Assembly: GCF_964019385.1 (NCBI RefSeq) | Contig: NC_088645.1 | Location: forward strand, 44,667,529-44,731,528 | Length of the DNA stretch: 64,000 nt | Source of the DNA: Sycon ciliatum | Lineage: Eukaryota > Porifera > Calcarea > Leucosolenida > Sycettidae | Reading direction: 5' to 3' | Part shown: positions 1-8,850 of the stretch, one piece after another | Numbering within the stretch: the stretch's first letter is position 1 | Layout: every line of letters begins with the position of its first letter | The notes under the pieces: generated by a model | The model's database searches: none | Told to the model about the DNA's origin: nothing | What the model saw: the letters and a program-made list of their open reading frames with translations, nothing else | Translations under genes and position numbers: made by a program

Positions 1-483
1 ACCAGCAGTGATCACCGCCGCTCAATATTGGGCACATTCACGGATGCTGATCTTACAGCTAAGCAGCCCAGCTAGAGGTTTACTTCTGAATGCTCTTCTT
101 GTCTTTTTTCTTTGGCTTTCTTGCCTGCATCTCTTTCCCTCGCTAGCTTAGCTGAGAGTTTTGTGCATCTATTTAATGCTAGAAGAGAAAACATGCTTGG
201 AATGCTGTCCATAGTTGTCTTCTTGGATATAGTCACACAATGCCCAAAGTGCCCAGAATGGAAGATTTTGCAACTTAATTTCAAATGTTGGCGTCTAGCT
301 TAACTGCTTCAGCTCCCATTTGCAGGAATTGTTTTTAAGGTCATAATTATAAAGACTGACGACTGTAGTCCAGGTCCAAAACATTACCCGTTGGACGACT
401 GCTGGTAAGAAAACAGGCAGTTTTATATCAAAAGTAAAATTTCGAAAATTGTAATGACACGAATGAAGTAGATGTGATCCCAG
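1..483. other. Unassigned sequence
   Basis: I see no recognisable gene, repeat or RNA here. Short open frames exist on both strands but show no domain or splice context. Confidence 0.4.
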
Positions 484-942
484 AAGCTATGTAAAAGAAG
501 TTACTTCAGTAATGTCTGGCGCTAGCCAGGGTCCACACACCTTTAATTCCGTGTTTGTGTGTTTGTGCAGTCGGCATGCCTCGTACCTCTAACGTACCGT
601 ATCATTAAAGACAGCTGGCCATAATATTCAAATAGAACTGTCAAATGAGCCACCCCCTGATTTAGGTACCATTGCCTTTGGGTTATCCGTCATAATAATA
701 ATAATAATAATAAATGCAAGATCATAACATGAAGCAACTTGGACGAATGAGTATGTATGAGAAGTGTATCGGGGGAATGCATGCAGGGTGATAGTGTGAG
801 TTCGAATACCTGTTTATGTCTAAAAAAAATAGGAGAAATGAAAAATGTATAAGATCCCTATACTTTTTTGCCTAGGTTATCAAGGTGGTAGACGGTGTCG
901 AGTTACCCTCGAATGCAAAGGGAAAGTTTATTTCTTTCGCTA
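484..942. repeat. Foldback family A, partial copy
   Basis: The segment matches blocks at about 15561-16215 and 46836-47523. Shared blocks are the 'ctggcgctagccagggtcc' region, the reiterated 'gtacggtacg' type tract, and a stretch ending in a tRNA-like B box (here diverged to 'gagttcgaatacc'). In the best copy (46.9-47.5 kb) two such units lie head to head. The copy here is one arm only. It has no coding capacity. Confidence 0.6.
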
Positions 943-1181
943 AGGGCCCTACCCTATCCTTTTTTGCCTAGCTCATCATGCATGTAAATTTGAACAGATG
1001 GAAACCTTTTGCAATACAATGATGTTGCCGATAAGTTTGTTGTGGTATGGTTGGGCATTGTAGCCGTCACGGTCGACGTAAAACACAATAAGACCGCGAC
1101 AAAGTTCGGGCCAAAGAGAAAGACCAATCAAATCTAATAACATGCATGATGACCTAGCCAAAAACGTATAGCGTAGGGCCA
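943..1181. repeat. Short TIR element (MITE-like)
   Basis: The ends are inverted repeats: 'gggccctaccctatcc' followed by a 'ttttttgcctag' stretch on the left, and its imperfect complement ending 'gcgtagggcc' on the right. The same terminal motif recurs as compact hairpins near 6980-7035 and 47440-47495. No transposase frame is present. A non-autonomous DNA transposon is the best guess. Confidence 0.5.
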
Positions 1182-1261
1182 TTCGAATCCCAGGTAATGT
1201 CCTTCAAAAATTGTAGAAATGACAAAATAATCGCGGTCAGAAAGATACTAATTTCTCTTCA

Positions 1262-1479
1262 TTAGTATCTTTCTGGATTGTTTTTCATTAGTACAACGTA
1301 GCTTCCTGAGGAGTGTTGTGCGAAAACTAGTTCGGAGTAAGATTTTTTGTTCATCATTTCTTCCACATCACATTTTGTCTTTCTTCCATGTTCTTCACTG
1401 CCTTCGTATCCACTCATGTTTTTAATACAATAAAAGCCTTTGTGAAATGTCGATTCAGCTCGTTCTGTTGATCGCAATT
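1262..1479 (-). CDS. Possible terminal exon with tyrosine motifs
   Basis: On the minus strand a 'tatttttag' acceptor at about 1480 is followed by two bases and then an open frame of 71 codons ending in TAA at 1262. Two leading bases mean a phase-1 acceptor, the same phase as the five CTLD/CCP exons upstream on this strand. The peptide is polar and holds YSEL and YVVL (YxxL-type motifs) close to its C-terminus, as cytoplasmic tails of receptors often do. I found no transmembrane exon between it and the CTLD exon at 16.6 kb. The first part of the exon (1423-1490) is duplicated at 1897-1963, so the real splice site could lie in either copy. It could also be a chance open frame. Confidence 0.3.
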
Positions 1480-2480
1480 CTAAAAATATTTTTAATAATA
1501 ATATTTGAAACTCAGATGTTGAGCCATAAATAAATGTAGAAGAGAAAAGGAATGTCGAATGTCTCAGTAGTCTGTCAGTTTTGTGCCTAGTTATTGCACT
1601 TTCTGACTGATCATGTTACAGTGATGGAGAGTTACTCTTAACTCGTATCCATATTTCCTTTTCTCTTCTATAATAATAATAATAATTTGAAACTCGGATG
1701 TTGAGCCACAAATAAATGTAGAAAGGATATTGCACTTTCTGACTGTATAAAGTATCATGTTACAGTGATGGAGAGTTACTCTTAACTCGCATCCATAATG
1801 TCTTTTTCCTTTCTACAATAATAATAAAAATACAAGAAACTACCTCTCCTCCTCCATGCGCTCTAAAGCCGACCATTGCTACCCTCGGTAGTCATTTTAA
1901 TACAATAAAAGCCTTTGTGAAATGTCGATTCAGCTCGTTCTGTTGATCGCAATTCTAAAAATAATTATAATAATAATAATAATTTGAAACTCGGATGTTG
2001 AGCTATAAATAAATGTAGAAAGGATATTTCACTTTCTGATTGTATTAAGTATCATGTTACAGTGATGGAGAGTTACTCTTAACTCGTATCCATAATGTCT
2101 TTTTCCTTTCTACAATAATAATAATAAGAAGAAGAAACTACCTCTCCTCCTCCATGCGCTCTAAAGCCGACCATTGCTACTCTCGGTAGCCATTACATAC
2201 ACCAATAACGAAAATCAACAGCCGAAACTTACCGTTCAACAGTTTATTAATAATAATAATAATAATAATTCAAAACTCGGGTATTGAGCCAACAACTAGG
2301 CACAAAACTGACAGAGTACTGAGACATCCGACGTCCTGAAACCTAGCTTCAACACATCTCCATAGCGCTAACCGACAGCCTTCCACCTTGGAAGGTTCAA
2401 GGTTATGGAAGGAATAAAGAGGGGAAGGCAAGCGCAACAAAAACGAGCACAAGCTACAGTCCCAACGGAACAAAGAATGT
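1480..2480. repeat. AAT microsatellites and foldback family B fragments
   Basis: Four short (AAT)n tracts alternate with pieces of foldback family B ('tttgaaactcggatgttgag' start, 'gatggagagttactcttaac' core), in both orientations. A block of about 70 bp near 1423-1490 recurs at 1897-1963, and a C/T-rich block 'ctacctctcctcctccatg' occurs at about 1842 and 2138 and in a related form near 3880. Replication slippage and local duplication explain the pattern. No gene is seen. Confidence 0.65.
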
Positions 2481-2657
2481 CGATTGTTATATGATTGTTT
2501 GCCTTCCGAAAACGTTCGGATACTTTGACAAGTGCCTTATTTTGACTGGATGTGTGTTTGCGTGGATACTTACGACCCAACAAGTACCTTCGTTATTAAA
2601 GTATTATCCGCCTCCGACCTCTTGTAAAAAATAATCATTTAAGAGCTTACAATAATA

Positions 2658-3175
2658 CTAAAAAGGACACACTTCAGGCTCATTACAAACATCTTGAAAG
2701 TTTTTGTCTTGACAAGTATACTTTCAAGCCTTCTCGTGAAATACAGGCAAGGGAAAAGGAACAGGAACAGTGGATTAAATACAGTAAGAAAGTGGTAAAA
2801 CAGCGCAAAAAAAGAAGATAGCTAAAGTAAACAGCGAAAATTGCAATAATGACACAAAGGTGCAAGTGCGAGAAAACTCAATAAGCGTGTTATGTAGTGC
2901 GACAACAAGAGACAACCACTGGACATACATGTAACTAACGAGGTTTTGACGACCTACCTAACAGCCTAAGTGTGAATTTGATTTGTTTCTGCTTGCAAAG
3001 GCTAGGTTTCTTTCTGTGGATGCGCTGTTTTACCACCTTCTTACTGTATTTGATCCACTGTTCCTGTTCCTTTTCCCTTGCCTGTATTTCACCTGACGAG
3101 AAGGCTTGAAAGTATACATGTGAAGACAAAAAACTTTCAAGATGTTTGTAATGAGCCTGAAGTGTTTCCTTTTTA
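2658..3175. pseudogene. Inverted pair of PLE C-terminal fragments (family 2)
   Basis: The stretch 2658-2820 on the plus strand reappears inverted at about 3010-3175. The minus-strand frame (2935-3303) ends with a CKQK-containing tail that matches in layout the C-terminus of the intact PLE at 24.6 kb (LCRQKKHIKVLRLF there, LCKQKQIKFTLRLLG here). This suggests the 3' coding ends of a second PLE lineage, present as an inverted pair. No reverse transcriptase part is left. Confidence 0.5.
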
Positions 3176-3234
3176 TGAGTATTATCGCATTTTTGTCTCA
3201 GAGGAAACTGTTTACTTATAAAGAGCTTACGTGG

Positions 3235-3866
3235 AGATAAAAATGTAACTAACGCAATAAATAGAGTAAGCTTCTCACTCAGTACAAACACCATTAGAAA
3301 CACTTGTTTTCATGTAGAGTATCTTGTTCCTTGAATGTTTTCGTGGCCATCTCATCAGAAGGATTACTGGCAAATCAAAAATAATTCTAAACTCAATATA
3401 TATATATATATATACGCACAATGCAAGTAATAATTTAGACCCTATCTAGCGTGAGAAGTGAGAATCGAAATAAATAAAAACATCAATCAACGATATCAGG
3501 TGACAACAGATGAGATAAATTCACCACGGGATAGAAAGTAACTATGCAACCAAAAACGAGAACCACTGATCTAAATTCACAAACAACTTCAACGTAAAAA
3601 AAATCTTTTTCTGCCTACACAAGATCGGTTTGGTGGTAAAGATGTAGATAGACTCCAACACACTAAATTCTAAATTATTACTTGCATTGTGCGTATATAT
3701 ATATATATATTGAGTTTAGAATTAGTTTTGATTTGCCAGTAATTCTTCTGATGAGATGGCCACGAAAACATTCAAGGAACAAGATACTCTACAGGAAAAC
3801 AAGTGTTTCTAATGGTGTTTGTACTGAGTGAGAAGCTTACTCTATTTATTGCGTTAATAATAATAA
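3235..3866. repeat. Inverted repeat with (TA)n at the arm ends
   Basis: Arms at about 3235-3440 and 3670-3866 are inverted copies of each other. Each carries a (TA)n run and the phrase 'ttctgatgagatggccacg'. A fragment of the arm occurs again near 42326-42380. About 230 bp of unique spacer separates the arms. No coding frame is convincing. Confidence 0.65.
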
Positions 3867-3971
3867 TCTAAAAAACTCTTCCTCTCCTCTCCTCCATGCG
3901 CTCTCACAGCCGACTCACTGCTACCCTCGGTAGCCATTACACACACCAACAGCCATATAATAATAATAATT

Positions 3972-4205
3972 GCAGAAAAAACAATCAAGTACGCTCCCCT
4001 TTGCCAAGAGCTGCGCCGTATCTGGCATGTGGATGATGTCCGCGTTGTGCCCCTGGTTGTTGGGGCGCTTGGTGGACTGACTGGTGCGTCCCTGTCACAC
4101 TTTGTGTTGGCATTGCCAGGCACTCTGCGCATTGAAAGGGCTCAGCAATGTGCTATCCTGAGCACGCTGAACATCGTCAAGTCGGTTCTTGGCATTCGGC
4201 ATTAG
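3972..4205 (+). pseudogene. LINE C-terminal fragment
   Basis: A 77-codon frame ends in TAG at 4203. It carries the layout seen at the C-terminus of many non-LTR retrotransposon proteins: an ELRRIW segment, then a hydrophobic VVPLVVGALG block, then a helix ending with VLGI. Everything upstream (reverse transcriptase, endonuclease) is missing, as in a 5'-truncated LINE insertion. It sits directly in an AAT microsatellite. I infer LINE identity from this C-terminal pattern, not from catalytic motifs. Confidence 0.5.
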
Positions 4206-4590
4206 GCTCCTCATGTTATGGGTAGAGCTAGTCCGTATTAACCTCCAATACCGCAGTATGTCCGGCATTCGTCTCTTCCTTTATTTCTACAGGTCTATTC
4301 CTGTACTGGTAGTCCATTTTTGTGATCACTCTTTTTGTATACAAATATGTCCTGGCCTCCTCCAGCGTTGTGCTTATTTCTGTTCGTCTCTCAGTTTCTG
4401 CCTTGGCTTTCAATATTATTTTTTTTGCTTTGGTTTTTACAATCCTTTTTGCTTCGGTCTTCATTGCATTGGCCATTTATCTTTTTTTTTTCTTCTCTCA
4501 TTACCCTTGGTCTCTTTTGGCCCGGTGATGGGGTTCTTACATCATGTCATGACAACGTGAGTGAAATAAAGCCAACCCCATAATAATCTC
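4206..4590 (+). other. 3' region of the truncated LINE
   Basis: T/C-rich sequence runs to 'gtgaaataaagccaacccca', which contains an AATAAA signal and is followed by an AAT tail. A long open frame at 4189-4560 has low-complexity aromatic composition and looks non-coding. Confidence 0.45.
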
Positions 4591-4634
4591 GGGTATTGAG
4601 CCAACAATAAATGTAGAAAGGAAAAGGACATTAT

Positions 4635-5373
4635 TGTTGTGAAACCACAAGTTCTCGATAGTAGGGAGGTTCTGCTATACGTGAAACGTAGAGAAATCAC
4701 GTAGAGAGCAGGTGTCTGGGTTAGAGTCTACGGCTTCGCGTGTTTTGGCTCCAGATTTCTACGCGGAGATGGGGTTCTCTACGTTGTGGCACACGCAGAG
4801 AAAATGCGTACGGATTTGCTGGGTATCGATCAACTGCATGCAGAAAACTGCCAAATATGGAAGGGGAAATTCCCAGTACACATTCCACGTGACTTCTCTA
4901 GGTGAAACGTAGAGCAGAACAGCATTTCTTTACGTTACGGGAACGCGAAGAAAGTTCGCGTGATTCTTTGCGTCGCGTTCCCAAAACGTAGAGCAGAACC
5001 TCCCTAGTGAAAGGCCTTCTCGCTTGTGACATTGTGTTCGTTCCAATGCAGTTGTATTCCGACTCCGCCGTACCGTTGATGTTTACGACGTAGTATACGC
5101 TACATGCGCTATGTGCGGTTTGCTGAGTGCGCTGTAGTTGTATGTTGTATGTGTATGCTTTTCTCATATACGCTGTCATTTTCACGCTATAACTACCTGG
5201 TGGTTTTAGTGTTAGTCATTCAGTTAGTTCAGTTGTTTCAGTTGTTCATACATTCATTGTTCATTGGTACTAGTCGATGGAAGTGAGATATACTGTTGAG
5301 AATAAATAGTTGTCCTCGTGCCGTGTGGGGTCGTTCGTTCCTGATACTTTAGAGAACCAGAGGGTTCACAACA
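4635..5373 (+). repeat. 5' LTR (interrupted by a MITE)
   Basis: This is the left LTR. Removing 4662-5007 leaves 393 bp, exactly the length of the right LTR. An AATAAA (in 'gagaataaatag') lies near its 3' end. Confidence 0.92.
4662..5004. mobile_element. 343-bp MITE inside the 5' LTR
   Basis: The uninterrupted right LTR reads 'gatagtgaaagg'. The left LTR reads 'gatag', then the insert, then 'tagtgaaagg', giving a 3-bp TAG duplication (a 2-bp TA reading is possible). The inverted termini are GGGAGGTTCTGCT and AGCAGAACCTCCC. There is no coding capacity. Because reverse transcription copies both LTRs from one template, presence in only one LTR dates this insertion after the retrotransposon landed. 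Confidence 0.85.
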
Positions 5374-5404
5374 TTTGGCGACCACGCCAGGATACGAAGC
5401 GAGC

Positions 5405-6511
5405 ATGGCACAGGAACTATGGATCATTGAAGCCAGCTTTATCGCCAACGGAATTCGGTATGGATTTGAAGGCGATAGGTTGAGAGAATACGTGGAGAAG
5501 AGGCTCCGACAGAGCGAGGAGTTTGAAGAGCGCAGTGCTAGACGGCAAGAGTGTGCGCTCCGCGCAGAGTTTAACGAAAAGCTCAAGAAGATGGCCGAGC
5601 GCATCGCCGTCAGTACATATTATGAGAAAGCAAAGCGAGATTTGCTTGCCTCGCCCGGAAGGACGCCGGACAAGGCGTGTAAGACTTTGCTTGCAGACAA
5701 GCAGCGGTCAGAGGAGTATTCGAAGCCAGTGGGAGGATCAGATCCAAGGCCCACTGGGTCGGTACAGTGCATGGCGACATCGGTCGGAGACGCTCAGAAG
5801 CAGCTGGAGTCTCGGCCGAACGACCTAGAGGCGCAAGACGTAGAGGCGCAAGACGTAGAGGCGCAAGACGTAGAGGCGCAAGGGTTAGAGGCGCAAGACG
5901 TAGAGGCGCAAGAGTTGGAGGCGCAAGAGTTGGAGGCGCGAGAGTTGGAGGCGCGAGAGTTGGAGGCGCGAGAGTTGGAGGCGGAAGAGTTGGAGTCGGA
6001 AGAGTTGGAGGCGGAAGAGTTGGAGTCGGAAGAGTTGGAGTCGGAAGAGTTGGAGTCGGAAGAGTTGGAGTCGGAAGAGTTGGAGGCGCAAGAGTTAGAG
6101 GCGCAAGAGTTAGAGGCGCAAGAGTTAGAAACGCAAGGCGTAGAAGCCGGGAAAATGAGAAGGGCGATGCTACTGGTTAGCACGGAAGAAGTAAGCGGCG
6201 AGACTGTGTGGAACACAGAGATCCGATGTGTGTCCTCGGATTCCGCGCCCGCCCCGGTTCGAAGCAGTGTACCGGTGACCATGTCGTGTGTGACAGCCCA
6301 CATCGTCGAGCTTTATGACATTATCGGTTGTGTGTTGTCTGGTCCAGCGTCTGCCCCATGTCGAAGTGGATCGGTGACAGTGTCGTGTGCGACAGTCCAC
6401 AGCGGCAAGCTTCGCGATGTCGAGTTTTCTGAATTGGTGGGCATTAGTGATATTCTACCATGGCCACCACCGCAGCAGAAGATGACGCGTTGTAAGCCCC
6501 AAATCGTTTGA
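5405..6511 (+). CDS. Gag-like protein with 21 acidic pentapeptide repeats
   Basis: The first ATG after the primer-binding region is at 5405 (the frame opens at 5375). Residues 1-110 are charged and helical, with alternating RLREYVEKRLRQ-type heptads that resemble the N-terminal part of some Gypsy Gag proteins. A run of 21 pentapeptides follows (about 5828-6140), variants of EAQDV, EAQEL, EAREL and ESEEL, from a 15-bp DNA repeat. The last 120 residues contain two diverged copies of an APxPxRSxxVTxSC module. There is no zinc knuckle, protease or polymerase. The repeat gives a long acidic, probably helical rod. The function is unknown; packaging or assembly of element RNA is inference. Confidence 0.7.
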   Translation: MAQELWIIEASFIANGIRYGFEGDRLREYVEKRLRQSEEFEERSARRQECALRAEFNEKLKKMAERIAVSTYYEKAKRDLLASPGRTPDKACKTLLADKQRSEEYSKPVGGSDPRPTGSVQCMATSVGDAQKQLESRPNDLEAQDVEAQDVEAQDVEAQGLEAQDVEAQELEAQELEARELEARELEARELEAEELESEELEAEELESEELESEELESEELESEELEAQELEAQELEAQELETQGVEAGKMRRAMLLVSTEEVSGETVWNTEIRCVSSDSAPAPVRSSVPVTMSCVTAHIVELYDIIGCVLSGPASAPCRSGSVTVSCATVHSGKLRDVEFSELVGISDILPWPPPQQKMTRCKPQIV

Positions 6512-6557
6512 CTTGTGAGTTGTTGTACGGCGGTGAGAAGCCCTTTGGTGGGGAGAA

Positions 6558-6950
6558 TGTTGTGAAACCACAAGTTCTCGATAGTGAAAGGCCTTCTCGC
6601 TTGTGACATTGTGTTCGTTCCAATGCAGTTGTATTCCGACTCCGCCGTACCGTTGATGTTTACGACGTAGTATACGCTACATGCGCTATGTGCGGTTTGC
6701 TGAGTGCGCTGTAGTTGTATGTTGTATGTGTATGCTTTTCTCATATACGCTGTCATTTTCACGCTATAACTACCTGGTGGTTTTAGTGTTAGTCATTCAG
6801 TTAGTTCAGTTGTTTCAGTTGTTCATACATTCATTGTTCATTGGTACTAGTCGATGGAAGTGAGATATACTGTTGAGAATAAATAGTTGTCCTCGTGCCG
6901 TGTGGGGTCGTTCGTTCCTGATACTTTAGAGAACCAGAGGGTTCACAACA
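6558..6950 (+). repeat. 3' LTR, 393 bp
   Basis: The right LTR, uninterrupted. It matches the left LTR base for base by eye outside the MITE. Confidence 0.92.
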
Positions 6951-7040
6951 ATTATTGAACCGAGAGAGCTTGGAAGCTCAGGGCCCTACGCTATGCTTTT
7001 TTGCCTTGATGACCTAGACAAAAAAGCATAGGGATGTTTA

Positions 7041-7282
7041 AATTATAGTAATAAAGAGAACAACTTCTGCAGTCATCGCCACACTACAATGAAGTCATGA
7101 AAGTTTACCAGAATTAATTTTCTTATCACATTAATCAGTGGAAAGTCATGACTGAAGAGTAACCATGCTGAACAATGATTAAATATACATTCAATGATGT
7201 GTTACGAGAACAAAATACAGTGCCAAAGTAGAATGAGGGAAGGTGAGACAATAGAAGTGAAGTGAGAGCTAAGTGCAACGGC
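7041..7282. repeat. Terminal inverted copy of PLE family 3, low-coordinate side
   Basis: This block is the reverse complement of the sequence obtained by joining 12554-12645 with 15418-15560. It therefore gives the empty site for the Z element ('gaatgtatatttaatc' on the complement). It lies just past the 3' end of the PLE-3 coding fragments, and the inverted partner lies just before their 5' end, so the PLE copy has inverted terminal repeats of about 240 bp. Confidence 0.75.
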
Positions 7283-7344
7283 GGGTGAGAAATTAATAGT
7301 TATAACTAAAACTGTGTAGTGAGACAAACAATCATGCTGTGCAC

Positions 7345-7802
7345 CTACGAAAACAAATTTAACGCAACTACATGTTTCTTTTGCTTACAAAGATTAGGCT
7401 TATGCAAACGAATACAAACAGCCTCAAGTACTTTCAACTGACTAGCATACCGTGCACGACAAAGAACACAAAAACTAAAATCATCATACACCTGCAGACA
7501 CTTAGGGTGAGACAACAAGTGAAGAAAAACGGCAGACTTCTTACGATCGCAATCACCATCTGATTCCTCGTCTCCAACAACCGCAACCTCGTCCTCCGTC
7601 TCATCTCCCACCTCATCGTCAGTGTCATCCTCCGTGTCATTCTCCTCATCAACACCGATCGGTCCCAGGCTCGCTTCATGTTGTTTTACCTCTGTTCGTT
7701 GACTCCTCCTTTGATCTTGATGGTAAATTGTTACCATTGTTGTTGTTGTTGTTAAATCTTGTGTTCCAAGTGTCCTCGCCGGTGCTTGATCTCCAGTACT
7801 GT
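7345..7802 (-). pseudogene. PLE family 3, C-terminal coding fragment (downstream part)
   Basis: The minus-strand frame 7345-7737 starts with polar residues and a very acidic stretch (DTEDDTDDEVGDETEDEV). It then runs through SAVFLHLLSHPKC and on to a CKQKKH tail. These line up with SAITKHLQAQPEC and LCRQKKH in the intact PLE at 22-24.6 kb, the end of the GIY-YIG endonuclease region. The upstream part of the domain lies at 11858-12553, separated by the Gypsy insertion at 7803. A frameshift lies near 7690-7737. The acidic insert makes this lineage longer than family 1. It is a dead copy. Confidence 0.65.
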
Positions 7803-7995
7803 TGTAGCATGGCTACTTTATGACACGTAATTTGTATCCACATAAATAGTACACCGTAGGAATGCATGGATGGCAGTGCGCATACTCGCACTGCCTTGTC
7901 TTCTTCTTCTCCTTGTGAGACAATGAACGATTGATAACTACTTATGTAACTACAAGTATGATTGTGCTTTGAGTGCTGAGAGTATACGAGTAACA
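7803..7995 (+). repeat. Gypsy-1 5' LTR
   Basis: The 193-bp left LTR. It contains a 'cataaatag' TATA-like stretch about 40 bp from its start. Confidence 0.92.
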
Positions 7996-8463
7996 ATGGT
8001 GGCAGCGGAAAAATAGTCGTCTGTTTTGTCCACGGCTGGGAAAACGCCTCCGCAGGAGAGACAAGTTGCAGAGTCGACAAGTTCCAGAGAGTCTGAGACC
8101 AGTTCCAGCTACTCGGGAGACCAGCCCACAGACTAAGTTCTAATTTACTAGTATTGATCATTCTAGCCTTCGTCTCGTTTTCCATTCTTTACTCCCTGAC
8201 TGATCGTTCGCTGTGCATGAGTAACAGTTTTGTTGGGTGTACAAAGGGCTACATTTTCACAAAAATATTTTGCGCACGTGAGTGTGCGTGCATACTTAGC
8301 AAGTACACTGTTGACGTCATGTCCTGTGCACGTGTACGTCCGTGTGACGTAACCAGAATGTTTTGTGTAGGTCAATTTTTTTGTAACATTTTTCAAAAGT
8401 TTTTTTGAACTACATGATTGTACAAATGTTTGTAGCTTGGGCCATTGATAGTGAGATATCGAG

Positions 8464-8850
8464 ATGGGCAAGTCCAAAGGCAGAAAGAAGACCAGGTCCC
8501 CTCGACCTCGTCCGTTCAAAATACCGTCTGACGAACATGCCAGTGCATCAGAGTTGCACCAGTCTAATGACACCGGAGTGCGTGATCAACTAGCTCAGGC
8601 GCTCGAGAAACTTGATCGCAGGTTGACAGACCTCGAAAAGAGACTGAGCTGTTTGGAAATTGTTGCTCCACGCACACAGGTTCCTGTAGGAGCAAGTTTC
8701 GAATTTGATCAGCCTCATAGTAGTAGCAGTGGTCGTGGACATTCGTATGGTCGTGGTGGTCAGGTGGAACCACCGATTTGTTGTGGTTGTGGACAACCTG
8801 GCCATTTTGCTCTAGATTGCCCACACAACCCTTGGCGCTCGGGAAACTGA
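8464..8850 (+). CDS. Gypsy-1 short Gag with CCHC knuckle
   Basis: The protein is 128 residues with a basic N-terminus (KSKGRKKTRSPRPRP), a predicted coiled-coil heptad stretch (LAQALEKLDRRLTDLEKRLSCL, residues about 40-61) and one C-terminal CCHC zinc knuckle in CCGCGQPGHFALDC. This is much shorter than a normal Gypsy Gag and has no recognisable capsid domain. In the last codons the reading frame passes GGGAAAC (8841-8847) in the register G-GGA-AAC, just before the TGA stop, and Pol is in the -1 frame. Gag and Pol are therefore probably joined by -1 frameshifting. Confidence 0.8.
   Translation: MGKSKGRKKTRSPRPRPFKIPSDEHASASELHQSNDTGVRDQLAQALEKLDRRLTDLEKRLSCLEIVAPRTQVPVGASFEFDQPHSSSSGRGHSYGRGGQVEPPICCGCGQPGHFALDCPHNPWRSGN

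Larger units (their letters stand above)
4635..6950 (+). mobile_element. Non-autonomous LTR retrotransposon (TRIM/LARD type)
   Basis: The element starts TGTTGTGAAACC and ends TTCACAACA. It is flanked by a perfect 5-bp target duplication ATTAT (4630-4634 and 6951-6955). The LTRs are 393 bp once a MITE inside the left LTR is removed, and by eye they are identical, so the insertion is young. A primer-binding-type stretch TTGGCGACCACGCCAGG (from 5375) follows the left LTR, and a purine tract GGTGGGGAGAA precedes the right one. The inside (about 1.2 kb) encodes one repeat-rich protein and no protease, reverse transcriptase or integrase. It must have been mobilised by a partner element. Confidence 0.92.

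Noticed and set aside
72..303. Small frames on both strands at the window start
   Set aside because: Low-complexity Lys/Glu composition on one strand and no context. They cannot be distinguished from chance.
3330..3360. Hammerhead-like CTGATGA...CACGAAAA on the minus strand (and its inverted copy near 3740)
   Set aside because: The segment between CTGATGA and GAAA (GATGGCCAC) does not form stem II, and no stem III closes to a UH step.
4189..4560. Membrane-protein-like frames rich in Phe, Leu and Tyr
   Set aside because: They are T/C-rich 3' sequence of a truncated LINE, read as hydrophobic residues in several frames.
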